DNA of 64,000 nucleotides from Gigaspora rosea (taxonomy: Eukaryota > Glomeromycota > Glomeromycetes > Diversisporales > Gigasporaceae). Below are positions 55,106 through 64,000 of this stretch, in pieces. The stretch lies in the NCBI GenBank assembly GCA_003550325.1, contig QKWP01000241.1, positions 213,281 through 277,280 of the forward strand, given 5' to 3'. Below the pieces are notes generated by a model that saw only the letters and a list, made by a program, of their open reading frames with translations, had not been told where the DNA came from and did not search any database. The stretch's first letter is position 1. Each line of letters begins with the position of its first letter. The position numbers and the translations under genes were made by a program.

Positions 55106-55865
55106 CAACGTTTATCAATTGTAGGGGTAGCTATTTTTGGGACTAAAAATTTTGTTAATTATCTTTTAGTGCGACAAAGGGTAGCTTATATTTGGATCAA
55201 AGGTGTTTTGATGTTTTTGGATTAAAACTGGGAGTAGCTTATTTTAGGAGATAGCTTATTTTCAGCAATATACAGTACTTTTATTTGAAGACTTGAATAT
55301 TGTAAAAACTAATTAGTTATTAGTATTAAATTATTATTATATTATAACAAATATTAAATGTCTACACAGCTACTGCTACTGCTATTGTTATCATTATCAT
55401 CAGAAACTATTAAAATATCTTTACTATTTAATATAGCCTACAAAAATATACAATATATAATTAACTTATGTAATACAAAAAATTTTACGAAAAATTTTGA
55501 TTATTTCTTTTATTGTAAAAATATTTAAAATTTTACAAAGAATTTCAATTATTTTTTTACATTGTAAGAAATATTCAAAATTTTTTACTAATTATAAAAC
55601 TTAAACTTTAAATTTTTTCAATTCGGTCTTTTATGACTTTTTCTTCAATAGTTATTTTTTTGTATTTGTAGTTTAGTAGGTCTTGGGCTACACTAATTGC
55701 AAAAGCTAACAAGTTATTTTCCACATCCTCTTGGACCAAACTTTTGTTAAAATACAAGAGATAAATATATTATTTGGATCATTTGTGAAAATTGGTGAAA
55801 ATAATTAATTTAGAATATGCAGCTTTTGTTTTAATAGATTGCTTCCAATTATAAACTTCTTCAGG
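55106..55865. other. Fragment of GAAAATAAGCTAC family, then AT-rich gap
   Basis: 55110-55262 ends TAGCTTATTTTCAGCAATATAC, the right terminus of the family seen at 19583 and 59521. The solo LTR lies next to it. The remainder to 55865 is AT-rich without a supported gene. Confidence 0.45.
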
Positions 55866-55873
55866 GATAGTAT

Positions 55874-56050
55874 AGGACCCCAAAATATACATAGATAGTC
55901 AGGTATTAGTTTGTTTATTTTTGAGGTTTTTTATACAAATCTTTTCTATTTATAGTAATTTTTGCTTATTTTTGAAGTTTTTATACAGATCTTTTCTTTT
56001 TTAGTAACACTATAATTAACTTGACCTATCTATATATATTTTGGGGCCCT
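55874..56050. mobile_element. AGGACCCC MITE, copy 1 (177 bp)
   Basis: Ends AGGACCCCAAAATATACATA and TATATATTTTGGGGCCCT. The flanks GATAGTAT and GATAGCAT match at 7 of 8. The interior is two rough repeats of a TTTTTGAAGTTTTTATACA-like phrase. Over 85% similar by eye to 57673-57852. Confidence 0.85.
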
Positions 56051-56165
56051 GATAGCATTGCTATCAATTTTGTCTAGCATGCTACTCTCCTATACTACAA
56101 ATACTGTATCTTTAATCTTAGTGATAAGAGTGCTGTATTTGTAATACATTGTCTTAAGAAGCTAT

Positions 56166-56807
56166 CCCTTAGATTGTAGTAGAACACAGGCAAATTTGCC
56201 TGCGTTTTTGCACTTTTTTAGCTCTGATTTACTTTTTTAAAATACTAAAATAATTAAATAAAACTTTGTACAATTATATTTGAAAATAAGAATTACTTTT
56301 TTGCAAAATTAGTTTTTATATTATAAGAAAATAAATTATAGTTACATATAAGCTGAAAATAGATAATTTTAAGAAAAAATTTTTTTAAAAAATTTTATTA
56401 CAATTTTTCTGCGATCTTATTTAGTTTTAGTTTTAGAACTATAGTTCTTAAGACAATATTGTAGTTTATATAAAGGATGACAACTTTCATTATTGCAACT
56501 TTAATGATTTACTTGTAAAAATTAAGACTTGTATTAGAAGTAAAGATTTTTTTTATAGACGGGAACATATAAAATTTGAAAAAATCTAAAGAAAAATTTT
56601 AATAGTAAAAATGCCAATACAAGAACTTTAAACATTTATTATATTAAAGTTTTCTAATGATTTTAAAAAAATTTTATAACAAAGTTACTAAAACAAAACT
56701 TAAAGAATATTTTTTACTTAGAAAAGATATGGCTAAAATCAATATTTAAAATTTTATTAAAAATTTTAAAATACGCAAGCAAATTTGCCTGTGTTACAAT
56801 CTAAGGG
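56166..56807. mobile_element. 642 bp TIR element, CCCTTAGATTG type
   Basis: CCCTTAGATTGTA followed by ACACAGGCAAATTTGCCTG at the left is mirrored by CAAATTTGCCTGTGTTACAA and TCTAAGGG at the right. The interior is AT-rich and non-coding. Target duplication unclear (flanks AT/ATA). Confidence 0.65.
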
Positions 56808-56809
56808 AT

Positions 56810-57316
56810 AATAATAATTAAATAAAATTAATATAAAAAAAAATTCAAAATATAAAAATATAAATATAATTATTTACTGGATTATAGAAATTTTTTTTAT
56901 AATACATGTTCTATTTACTTTTCTTATTTTTAAAACTTTTTAAAAAGTTCTAATTATTTTTGTTCAAATAAAATTCAACCACTTCTTTAAGTTTTTGTTG
57001 AGTATATAGACAGTTTTTTTTATTAAAGCATTAGTGGCACCCTTAACAGTCAACTATTGTTTTAAAGGTAGAGTGTAATTATACATGAGGACAAAAGCAT
57101 TTCGGGTTCTAAAACCTGAAATTAAAATTTGAAGACGAAATTGTTTTTGACCTATTTTACTTAAAAGACGAAATTATTTGATACTTTTTTTGAATAGATG
57201 AAATTATAAGGAACATATCTATATAAATTTAATTTGTTCTTCCTTATAAAAAATTTTAATTTTCTCTAATAAAGATGAAATAGACCTTTTTCAAAAATCA
57301 ATTTCGATAGCATCAC
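56810..57316. other. AT-rich gap, no gene seen
   Basis: No supported frame. Short GACGAAATTATTTG/GATGAAATTATAAG words near 57170 are repeated in a loose array. Nothing further. Confidence 0.4.
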
Positions 57317-57490
57317 TAAGTGTAATATAGATCATTTTTAATAGTAATCACATTGCAAATCATGCAAATCATATGATGATCATATGATTTATATAGATTC
57401 TAACCAATCAGAGTTAATTATTTATATAGATCTCCTCATAAAAATTAACAACTTTTCACAAAATTTTATAGTATTAAAAAATTGTAAAAC
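57317..57490 (+). repeat. Dispersed repeat shared with 53656-53850
   Basis: Both contain AGATCATTTTTAATAGTAAT, CATATGATGATCATATGATT, TAGATTCTAACCAAT and CAAAATTTTATAGTATT in the same order. The copy here lacks one short insertion. Non-coding; class unknown. Confidence 0.7.
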
Positions 57491-57672
57491 AATAAAAATA
57501 ATATAATAAGTTAAATTAAAACCTATTTTATATGATACCAAAAAATTTTTAATAATTAATCAAAAAAAATTTTTTTTAGTGTCAAAATTATAAAATTTTT
57601 TGAGGTACAAATCTTTCTGCACTAGCCCATAGCAGATGTTGAAGAACTAGCCTTCATGGAATTAGACCTACC

Positions 57673-57852
57673 AGGACCCCAAAATATACATAGATAGGTC
57701 AGGTATGAGTTTGCTTATTTTTGAAGTTTTTTATACAGATCTTTTCTATTTATAGTAATTTTTTTGCTTATTTTTGAAGTTTTTTCTGCAAATCTTTTTT
57801 TTTTAGTAATACTATAATTAATCTGACCTATCTATATATATTTCGGGGTCCT
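57673..57852. mobile_element. AGGACCCC MITE, copy 2 (180 bp)
   Basis: Ends AGGACCCCAAAATATACATA and ATATATTTCGGGGTCCT. The flanks GACCTACC and GACCTATC match at 7 of 8. The CGGGG here against TGGGG in copy 1 is another CpG difference. Confidence 0.85.
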
Positions 57853-57859
57853 GACCTAT

Positions 57860-58735
57860 CTGTAGTCAAGCGAATAAACATTTTTCTAACTATTTTAGTA
57901 TCTTTGTAGTAAGATATTTTCAAATTTTTAGATGAATTGCAAAAAATTTTAAGCCTTATTTTTTATAAATCTCTTCATATTATATGAATTTTATTTTTTA
58001 ATATAATCAAAAAGTTTTAGTAAATGCTATCTTAGATTAAAATATAATGAACAATAACTAATTATGCAAACAGATTATAATAAACTTTATTTTCTAATAT
58101 AATAAAAATTTTTAATAAATGCAACCTTAGATTAAAATATAATAAAAGTAATGATAATTGAACTTAAAAATTTTTTAACAAACTCTGATTATGCATTAAC
58201 TATTTATAGAAACTTTTAATTTATATACATTAATGTGCAATTAGCTTTATATAATTACATAAATATTTATTATTGTTCAATCTATAATAAAATAATCTAA
58301 TGAAACTTAAGTTCACTCTATATTCATTGTATCATTGTATATTATTAAATATATTACAATAAAATAAATATTAACAAATACAGTTTCTAACATTTATATT
58401 TTTTCAAATTTTTTTAAAACTATTCATAGCTTTACAAAAGTTTCAAAATTATATATATTTTAAAAAGATTTATTTAAAATTTATATAGTGCAAAAAAGCT
58501 TAACTAGATATTGTTTCAATTTTGTATATGCAATGTAACCTTAATTAGCTAATCAAATTGCTAAAATTGGTAATAAAAATCTAATTAAAAATTTTTTTAA
58601 AAAAAATTATTAAAGTTAAATTTGAATTTTGATTGGTCAAAATTTTTTTATAATAAAAATTTAAGTTTTTAATTGGTCAAATTTAACATCATATATGTTT
58701 AATTTTTATTTTTAATATAAAAATGAAAAAAATGT
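57860..58735. other. AT-rich gap, no gene seen
   Basis: Low-complexity AT sequence with scattered TTAGATTAAAATATAATRA words repeated at 58030 and 58125. No gene. Confidence 0.45.
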
Positions 58736-58737
58736 GT

Positions 58738-59322
58738 TTGTCGCTAGAGGCAGTGTTGTCACTTGGACGTTTTTTGGACATTTTGGACATTTTTTCAAAT
58801 TAAAATTACTTAAATTTTTATTAAGATAATCTATTTTAATTTTTTTACCAATGAGTCCAGCACCTAAAAAAATATATAATTATATATTTTTTTAAATTAC
58901 TTTATTGATTATTTAAACATGGGACATAGGCTTGGATGTTTTTGAACAATCTTGGACATTGGACAAAAAACATAGTATGGACACGTCCAAGTGACAACAC
59001 TGGCTGGAGGTGGCAGTCATTGGAGCATGATCGACCAATTAGATTGTGTAATGTTCGATCAAAACAAAAACAGAGCATCGAAACTTACTATCATTAGAGT
59101 CAGAGTTAAAGCCATAGTTAAAGTTTGAGTATAGCTTTGTTATAATAAAATTTTGCAAGGAATTTTTTTTTTGTATAAAAAAAGTAGTTTTATAGACAAA
59201 ATTTTAAGTTAGAAGTGTTTTTTTTAAAAAAATCAAAGGTTTTGCATTTTCACATTACACATAATCCTTTGATCTAATTGGTCGATCACACTCCATTGAC
59301 TGTCACCGCTAGTGACAAATAG
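58738..59322. mobile_element. Outer MITE carrying a nested MITE
   Basis: TTTGTCGCTAGAGG at the left continues after the inner element as TGGCAGTCATTGGAGCATGA and TCGACCAATTAGAT. The complement of this whole block closes the element at 59255-59322 (GATCTAATTGGTCGATCACA, ACTGTCACCGCTAGTGACAAA). Without the inner element it is about 325 bp. Confidence 0.7.
58751..59002. mobile_element. hAT-like MITE nested in the outer one, 252 bp
   Basis: Perfect ends CAGTGTTGTCACTTGGACGT (19 of 20 in the mirror). The flanks GCTAGAGG and GCTGGAGG (58743-58750, 59003-59010) match at 7 of 8. Interior TTGGACATTTT words near both ends. Same terminal CAGTGTTGT as 48102-48372. Confidence 0.85.
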
Positions 59323-59520
59323 ATTCACTCTATAAAAATAATTTAACTTTAAAAGCTATTAACTTCTTATAGAGGTTATATTTTTAAAATCTGACTAGTA
59401 ATTTTATAAAACTTGTTTTAAAGAACAAAGTTACCAGTTAGTTTTTTAAAATTTTAATTTTTTAAATAGTTAATAGATTTTAAGTCATCTATTATATTAG
59501 CAAGTTAAGGTTTTTTGCAC

Positions 59521-59812
59521 TACCATAGGTTTCTGAAAATAAGCTACCTCCAAAAGAAGCTATCCCCAGATTTCAGAAAATTTTTAAAGAAATCGTTAAC
59601 AGTTGCTACATATAAAACTTTTCTTTTACTATGTAGGCTTCAAAGTTCAATTAAGTAAAGTTGTTTCACAACAAAATATACATATAGTAAAAATTTCATA
59701 GCATTTGGACAACTTTTTATTAGTACGTTTTTCAGTTTTTTGAAAAATTTAACAATCTGAAAATAAGCTACCCACAATTTTTTGTATAACTTTTTGGCCA
59801 AAAAGGGGGACG
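59521..59812. repeat. GAAAATAAGCTAC family, copy 2
   Basis: Begins TACCATAGGTTTCTGAAAAT. It shares the interior with 19583-19897. The right end runs into AAAGCGGGGGC, and a second TACCATATTTGTCTGAAAAT at about 60090 is again followed by AAAGCGGGGGCAAAT, so a tandem or nested copy is likely. Confidence 0.6.
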
Positions 59813-59814
59813 TC

Positions 59815-60320
59815 TAAAGCGGGGGCAACTCATATTTTTTAATAATTTTCTTGGTTAACTTTAGGGTTAGGGTTATCTTATATTAGGGTTAGACTAGGTT
59901 TTAAATAGTTATAAATAAGCAAAATTGCCTTCCCAATATTTTTATTTAACCTATCTGAGGTAGGTTTAGACTGCCGTTTTTGTATTTTTTAGATTTTTCA
60001 TTTTTTGCTTCGCTGGCGCTTTAAAAAAAAAAAAATTTATAAGTTTTTTGATATGATATGTATTCAAAATATTTTAAAAATTTATATACCATATTTGTCT
60101 GAAAATAAGCTTTCTTTTTGGGGTTGTTTAAAGCGGGGGCAAATTCGCGTGATCACAGCCAATCAAATTACAGAATTTTGATGAAAGCGAGGTTTTTCCT
60201 TTGTTCCTTTTATTTTTTTTGCATGTTAGCTAATACATTAACTATCTACAAATTACATATTTGGAAGGAGGATAAAGCTATTTTACTCTAGACCTAAATC
60301 TTTACTAGATCGGTCAAAGA
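59815..60320. other. Region between repeat and LINE
   Basis: Contains the repeated AAAGCGGGGGCAAA phrase (59816 and 60129) and TTTAGGGTTAGGGTTATC, probably chance telomere-like. The part next to 60320 may be the LINE 3' untranslated region. No gene. Confidence 0.4.
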
Positions 60321-60323
60321 CCT

Positions 60324-63300
60324 CTAGTTTATGAAATCTATAACTAAGTTAGATGAAATGTTTTTCTTTATGAATTGTTTCGTCCATCTCATGTACCCTG
60401 CTCTGCTTTGTTCTTCCTTTTCAGCTAGGGGTACCATAATTCGGTTTGATATGGATATGGTACCTTCCTTCTTCTTTATTTCTGCTCTATTCTTCAACTA
60501 TATTTGTTTGCTAATATTTTCTATTAACTTAGTGTGCAAGAGTGGTATGTATTGGATTGCATCTCTCAAACGTATTGTTGGGTATTTTACTTTTTCAGTT
60601 ATTATTGTTAAGGGAAGTTTTTTGACAATATATGTTTCATGAACTTTCTTCCAATATGTTCCTACCAGGACCGTTTGGCATTCTGTTTTCTTTTCAACTT
60701 CTTTTAGTGTCACTTTCGTGACCTCTTCCAAAGAGACTTCATTTTCTGGGCAGATTATCCAATGCTATTGGTTATCTACTTCTTTCCAACACAGTTTATA
60801 GATAGGATCTTTATACTTATTGGGGTCTCTTGTGTTGAGCTTTAGTAGTATTGGTAATTCTTGCATAAGGATTTTTACTTTGAATGCCTAAGTTCTTCTT
60901 TTGTTGGATCTGTCGTCCTCGCTAAAGAGCGAGTATCGAAATTTAGATGTTCGTAAGTTAACTTCCAGTTTACTCTAATGTCCAGGTTTAGCCAGTTATG
61001 GATTCTTGTTAAAGTGGCCCAGTTATTTATGTTGTTCGCTTTTGCTAATTTCTTCAATAGTTTTCTCATTATGAATGGGTTGGGCATGTTGTTGAAACAT
61101 ATCTGTGGGTATTCTTGGTTGAATTTAAATGGCAGGAATTTTAATTGCCAAGACCTTGATTCTTGTTGATGACTTATATTTTCAGTTTCTATTACATTAA
61201 ATTTTAACTGGATATGCTTTAATACTCTGGCTATATTCAAACTGGCTAGATATACCCCTAGTTTACTTCTTGTACAGGATTCCCTTATGCACACTGGGAT
61301 CTCTGCGTCTATCTTGCTCTATCATTCGTACTAATTCTGGACAATTTGTATTAATCTTTATCATTAACTTATATCTCGCTATGGTTATAATTAAGAGTAG
61401 TGCCGTAATCAATATTTTCTTTTTCGATGGGCATAATTTGTTCTGAATTTGTCTGGTTCCGATCAACTTTCTCACTAGTGTGACTTCCTGAATATTAGGT
61501 AGTTTTTGCATTTAGGACCCAGCATTGTATACTCGTTGTTGCTTTAATTATTTTCATTATATGTTTGCCAGTACTAATCTTCAATGTCTTCGAATGTGTT
61601 ATATAGTCTTTCCGTTATCATTTTTTTTGGTAGCATTATACACCTTCTTGGGCAATCTGATTGGCAGGATATTTCTTGTCGTTTGACTCTGCCCCCAGAT
61701 ATTTATTCTTCCAGAAGCACTCTACTCTACCATGAATTCTATTTTTACAATCTACCTGGATCGCCCATAGCTTAGAAATGTTTCTTTCCATGAAACAATG
61801 CTTTGTTTTTGTTTTCACTGGTGATATCTCGCAATCTTTACATGGGGTGAGCTAGCCAGATTCTATATTCTGCTTAAAGTATTGAAGCCTGACCTTGTTA
61901 GTCAGGTTGTTCTATTTTTTAACCTTTCCAAATTGATTCTCGGAATTCATAGCCCATTTGGATTCTACTTTCTTCCACTCTCGTATCGCGTAGGAATTTG
62001 GTGTAATTAAGTTATTTGCGACTCTCTCTTTACTTCTAATTTGTTCGACCAACTTTGTAACCCATTTTGGCAGTCTCCCATGTAGAATTTTTTGTATGTT
62101 GTAGTGAAGTTCCGTTCAGCTCAAGATATCATCATTAGTTTTGTTAGTAAATTGTTCAATGACTGCGATATTATGTTTGTTCAGATACTTTTTTATAAGT
62201 TCCTTTTTGACCATATCTTCAAGAATAATATTTATTGAAGTACTCAGAACGTCCTTCACAAGTGGCTACTTATTATAGTCTCTTCTGATTTGAATATCAT
62301 TATTGTGTAAGCTTATTAGTATTCGAGCTGATATGCTATTGTGTTCATCACTGGAGAAAACTTGTCTTTTCTGCAGGACTGATTTGTTAGACATGCTGAA
62401 TTTTGAAGCTGCTGTATTCAGATTTTTAAGGTCGGCTATTGAAGTTTGTAGCATTGAGCATTTTTTTAATTATATAGCCGTGTTGTGCTTCTTGTATAAA
62501 TGTTGTATTTTGAAAGCTATATATATGTGGGTAGTATAAAGTTGCCGTCGGTAAGCTTGTTGCAAATCTACCTTTATACTTGACCATTTTTGTGATTGCC
62601 CTGTCCAGTGTCTATTTTTTGACTTAGGCAGGTAGATGTTTTGAATTCTGTAAGCGATTCTGGTCATTATTATGGTATTCACTATATAGATTGCTTGTTT
62701 GATCGTTATTTTTACTAGATTTAATTTATTGATGGCTGTCTTAGCTTTATGAATAATTTTATTATGAATTTGCCTTGTATTGTTTCCTTTTGCCACCCAG
62801 TGCCTAAGTATCTTACCGGCACGTTCTTCTCCACGTTATATATTGTTTCATTTTGAAAGGTGATGGGTGCCTGGTCGGACAAGTTATTATGCAATAGTAC
62901 TGATTTTGAGAGGTTCACCCTAATATTTGTAAATTCGTAGAAAGAAAATGCTGTCTTAATTATCTCTTCCAGTTCTTGTTTCGATTTGGCTATCCACACT
63001 TTATAATCCATGTACACGATTACTGACGTTGAGTGGTCATACTTGGTCTCTTTATCTGTATTCTTACGCTCATTATAAAATATTCTTTGTGAGACTTCTG
63101 TACTTTACTCAATAGCGGGTCGTAGTATATCTGCCAAAGAATCGGTGACAGAGTCTCTTCCTGGTCTATACCATTGGCCACTTCGTACTTTTTAGTTTTC
63201 CTATTGTGGTAATAACTTGGTTAGTTCTATTATTAAATATATCCATTATGACTTCAACAATCTTTATAGGGAGGCCGATTCTTGTTTCAGAAGCGGAAGG

Positions 63301-63341
63301 TGGATTGTGTCGTATGCTTTAGACATATCCTGCATTAGAAT
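60324..63341 (-). pseudogene. LINE reverse-transcriptase gene, decayed and interrupted
   Basis: Read on the minus strand from 63341. QDMSKAYDT gives RT motif A (63308-63335). IDQEETLSPILWQIYYDPLL lies near 63120-63170. The catalytic box reads YMDYKVW near 63005, where YMDD is expected, so one catalytic aspartate is lost. KSKQELEEIIKTAFSFYEF and VRYLGTG follow, then the thumb-like HNKIIHKAKTAINKLNL. Further on lie CKDCEISPVK with KHCFMER (possible zinc site, about 61790-61850) and a long C-terminal region ending QFIKKNISSNLVIDFIN at TAG 60324-60326. Frame changes occur near 62790, 61300 and elsewhere, with several stops. No endonuclease region is seen: the gene is cut off at 63342 by an AGGACCCC element, and whatever lay upstream is absent or outside the window. 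Confidence 0.75.
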
Positions 63342-64000
63342 AGGACCCCAAGCTATTAGTATATAGGTCACAAAAAATTTAAAAATTTTTATAATAGCTC
63401 TAAGCGAGTATTTTTATTAATATCAATAAGCATTTTTACCATATGCCATATAAAAATTTATTAAAAATAAGCAAGCATATTATCTAACTTATAATAAAAT
63501 ATTTTTGAAAATATGTTACTTCAAAAATAAACTACAGTCGTCCCTCCCTATAGTCACCAAGTTGGTCGCGCCCTAATCTGGTGATTATAGAAAGGTGTGA
63601 TTATAAATCTAAACCTCTATATAATCACAGTTATATTAAAAATTATAAATGGTGATTATAAAAATTTTATTAAAAGATTAAAAATCTATAGTCTATAAAC
63701 AAAATATAAATATATACACATTGATATTGTTTATAGTATACTTGATACATGGTGTTGAATTAAGACCTTAAAATATTGGATAGATGTTCTAATTTATATT
63801 AGATGGTGGTAGTGTATTTAAAATTTCACTGACACGAATGGCTTATGCCTATTTTATGATATAAAATTACATGTTTTATCTACTTTATCTGTATTAACAT
63901 TAATCTTTATATTAACTGTATTTAAGCCTCAAATACTATTTATTTGTTAAAAAAATAACGATTAAAAATTTTTTTCTTATTTATTAATACTTATAATTTA
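63342..64000. mobile_element. Left part of an AGGACCCC element, runs off the window
   Basis: AGGACCCCAAGCTATTAGTA begins exactly where LINE similarity stops. The right end is not in the window. A CAGTCGTCCCTC repeat lies inside from 63535, preceded by TA. The rest is AT-rich and non-coding. Confidence 0.5.
63535..63640 (+). repeat. CAGTCGTCCCTC terminal repeat, copy 2
   Basis: Reads CAGTCGTCCCTCCCTATAGT and GGTGATTATAGAAAGGTGTG, matching 9090-9160. A TA lies directly before it here, as for pogo-like elements, but no TA is present at 9090. Confidence 0.45.

Overview
The window looks like nuclear DNA of an arbuscular mycorrhizal fungus (Glomeromycotina, most like Rhizophagus). The reasons are the very AT-rich base composition, short 78-82 bp GT..AG introns, a Sel1-repeat/protein-kinase fusion with an HRDLHSGN catalytic loop, a Crypton-type tyrosine recombinase, Ty3-type LTR retrotransposons, a Tc1-like transposon, a LINE, and a dense population of small inverted-repeat elements. 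The species is inferred from family content, not proven. No bacterial operon, CRISPR array or rRNA gene is present, and no canonical tRNA gene was recognised. Almost every gene is broken, so this is a repeat-rich accessory region.

Layout. 0.4-4.1 kb: copy A of a segmental duplication carrying a Sel1-kinase gene, now frameshifted. 5-9 kb: an eroded minus-strand gene of unknown family. 9-15.4 kb: long fold-back elements. 15.8-17.5 kb: a three-exon Crypton-like recombinase with one frameshift. 17.6-21.7 kb: a possible tRNA-derived SINE, tandem repeats and a 725 bp TIR element. 22.0-23.4 kb: a complete Tc1-like element with a dead transposase. 23.8-36.5 kb: a nest bounded by one pair of AGGACCCC termini and a perfect 8 bp target duplication. 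It holds a Sel1 fragment, two MITEs, a tandem repeat and a 9.2 kb Ty3-like retrotransposon (element 1, 26974-36188). 36.5-41 kb: remnants of a proline-rich gene and an LRR gene, with MITEs. 41.3-52.4 kb: copy B of the segmental duplication, split by an 8.2 kb Ty3-like retrotransposon (element 2, 43297-51519) that is itself split by a hAT-like MITE. 53.4-59.8 kb: MITEs and a solo LTR of the element 1 family. 60.3-63.3 kb: a decayed, interrupted LINE on the minus strand.

How the parts relate. Elements 1 and 2 are diverged but share one architecture: the same primer-binding site, 4 bp target duplications, gag-PR-RT-RNase H, a long acidic linker, integrase, and an extra small gene (ORF3) between integrase and the 3' LTR. 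ORF3 is conserved in protein sequence between the two elements, and I do not recognise its family. The linker of element 1 has diverged internal repeats and a six-cysteine cluster. These two modules are the best candidates for something undescribed.

Two single-N positions (1762 and 54770) are each flanked by a direct duplication that looks like unmerged contig overlap. Removing the one at 54770 returns the solo LTR to exactly 701 bp, the length of an intact LTR. Differences between paired LTRs are dominated by CpG to TpG/CpA changes, and all of these fall in the 3' LTRs.
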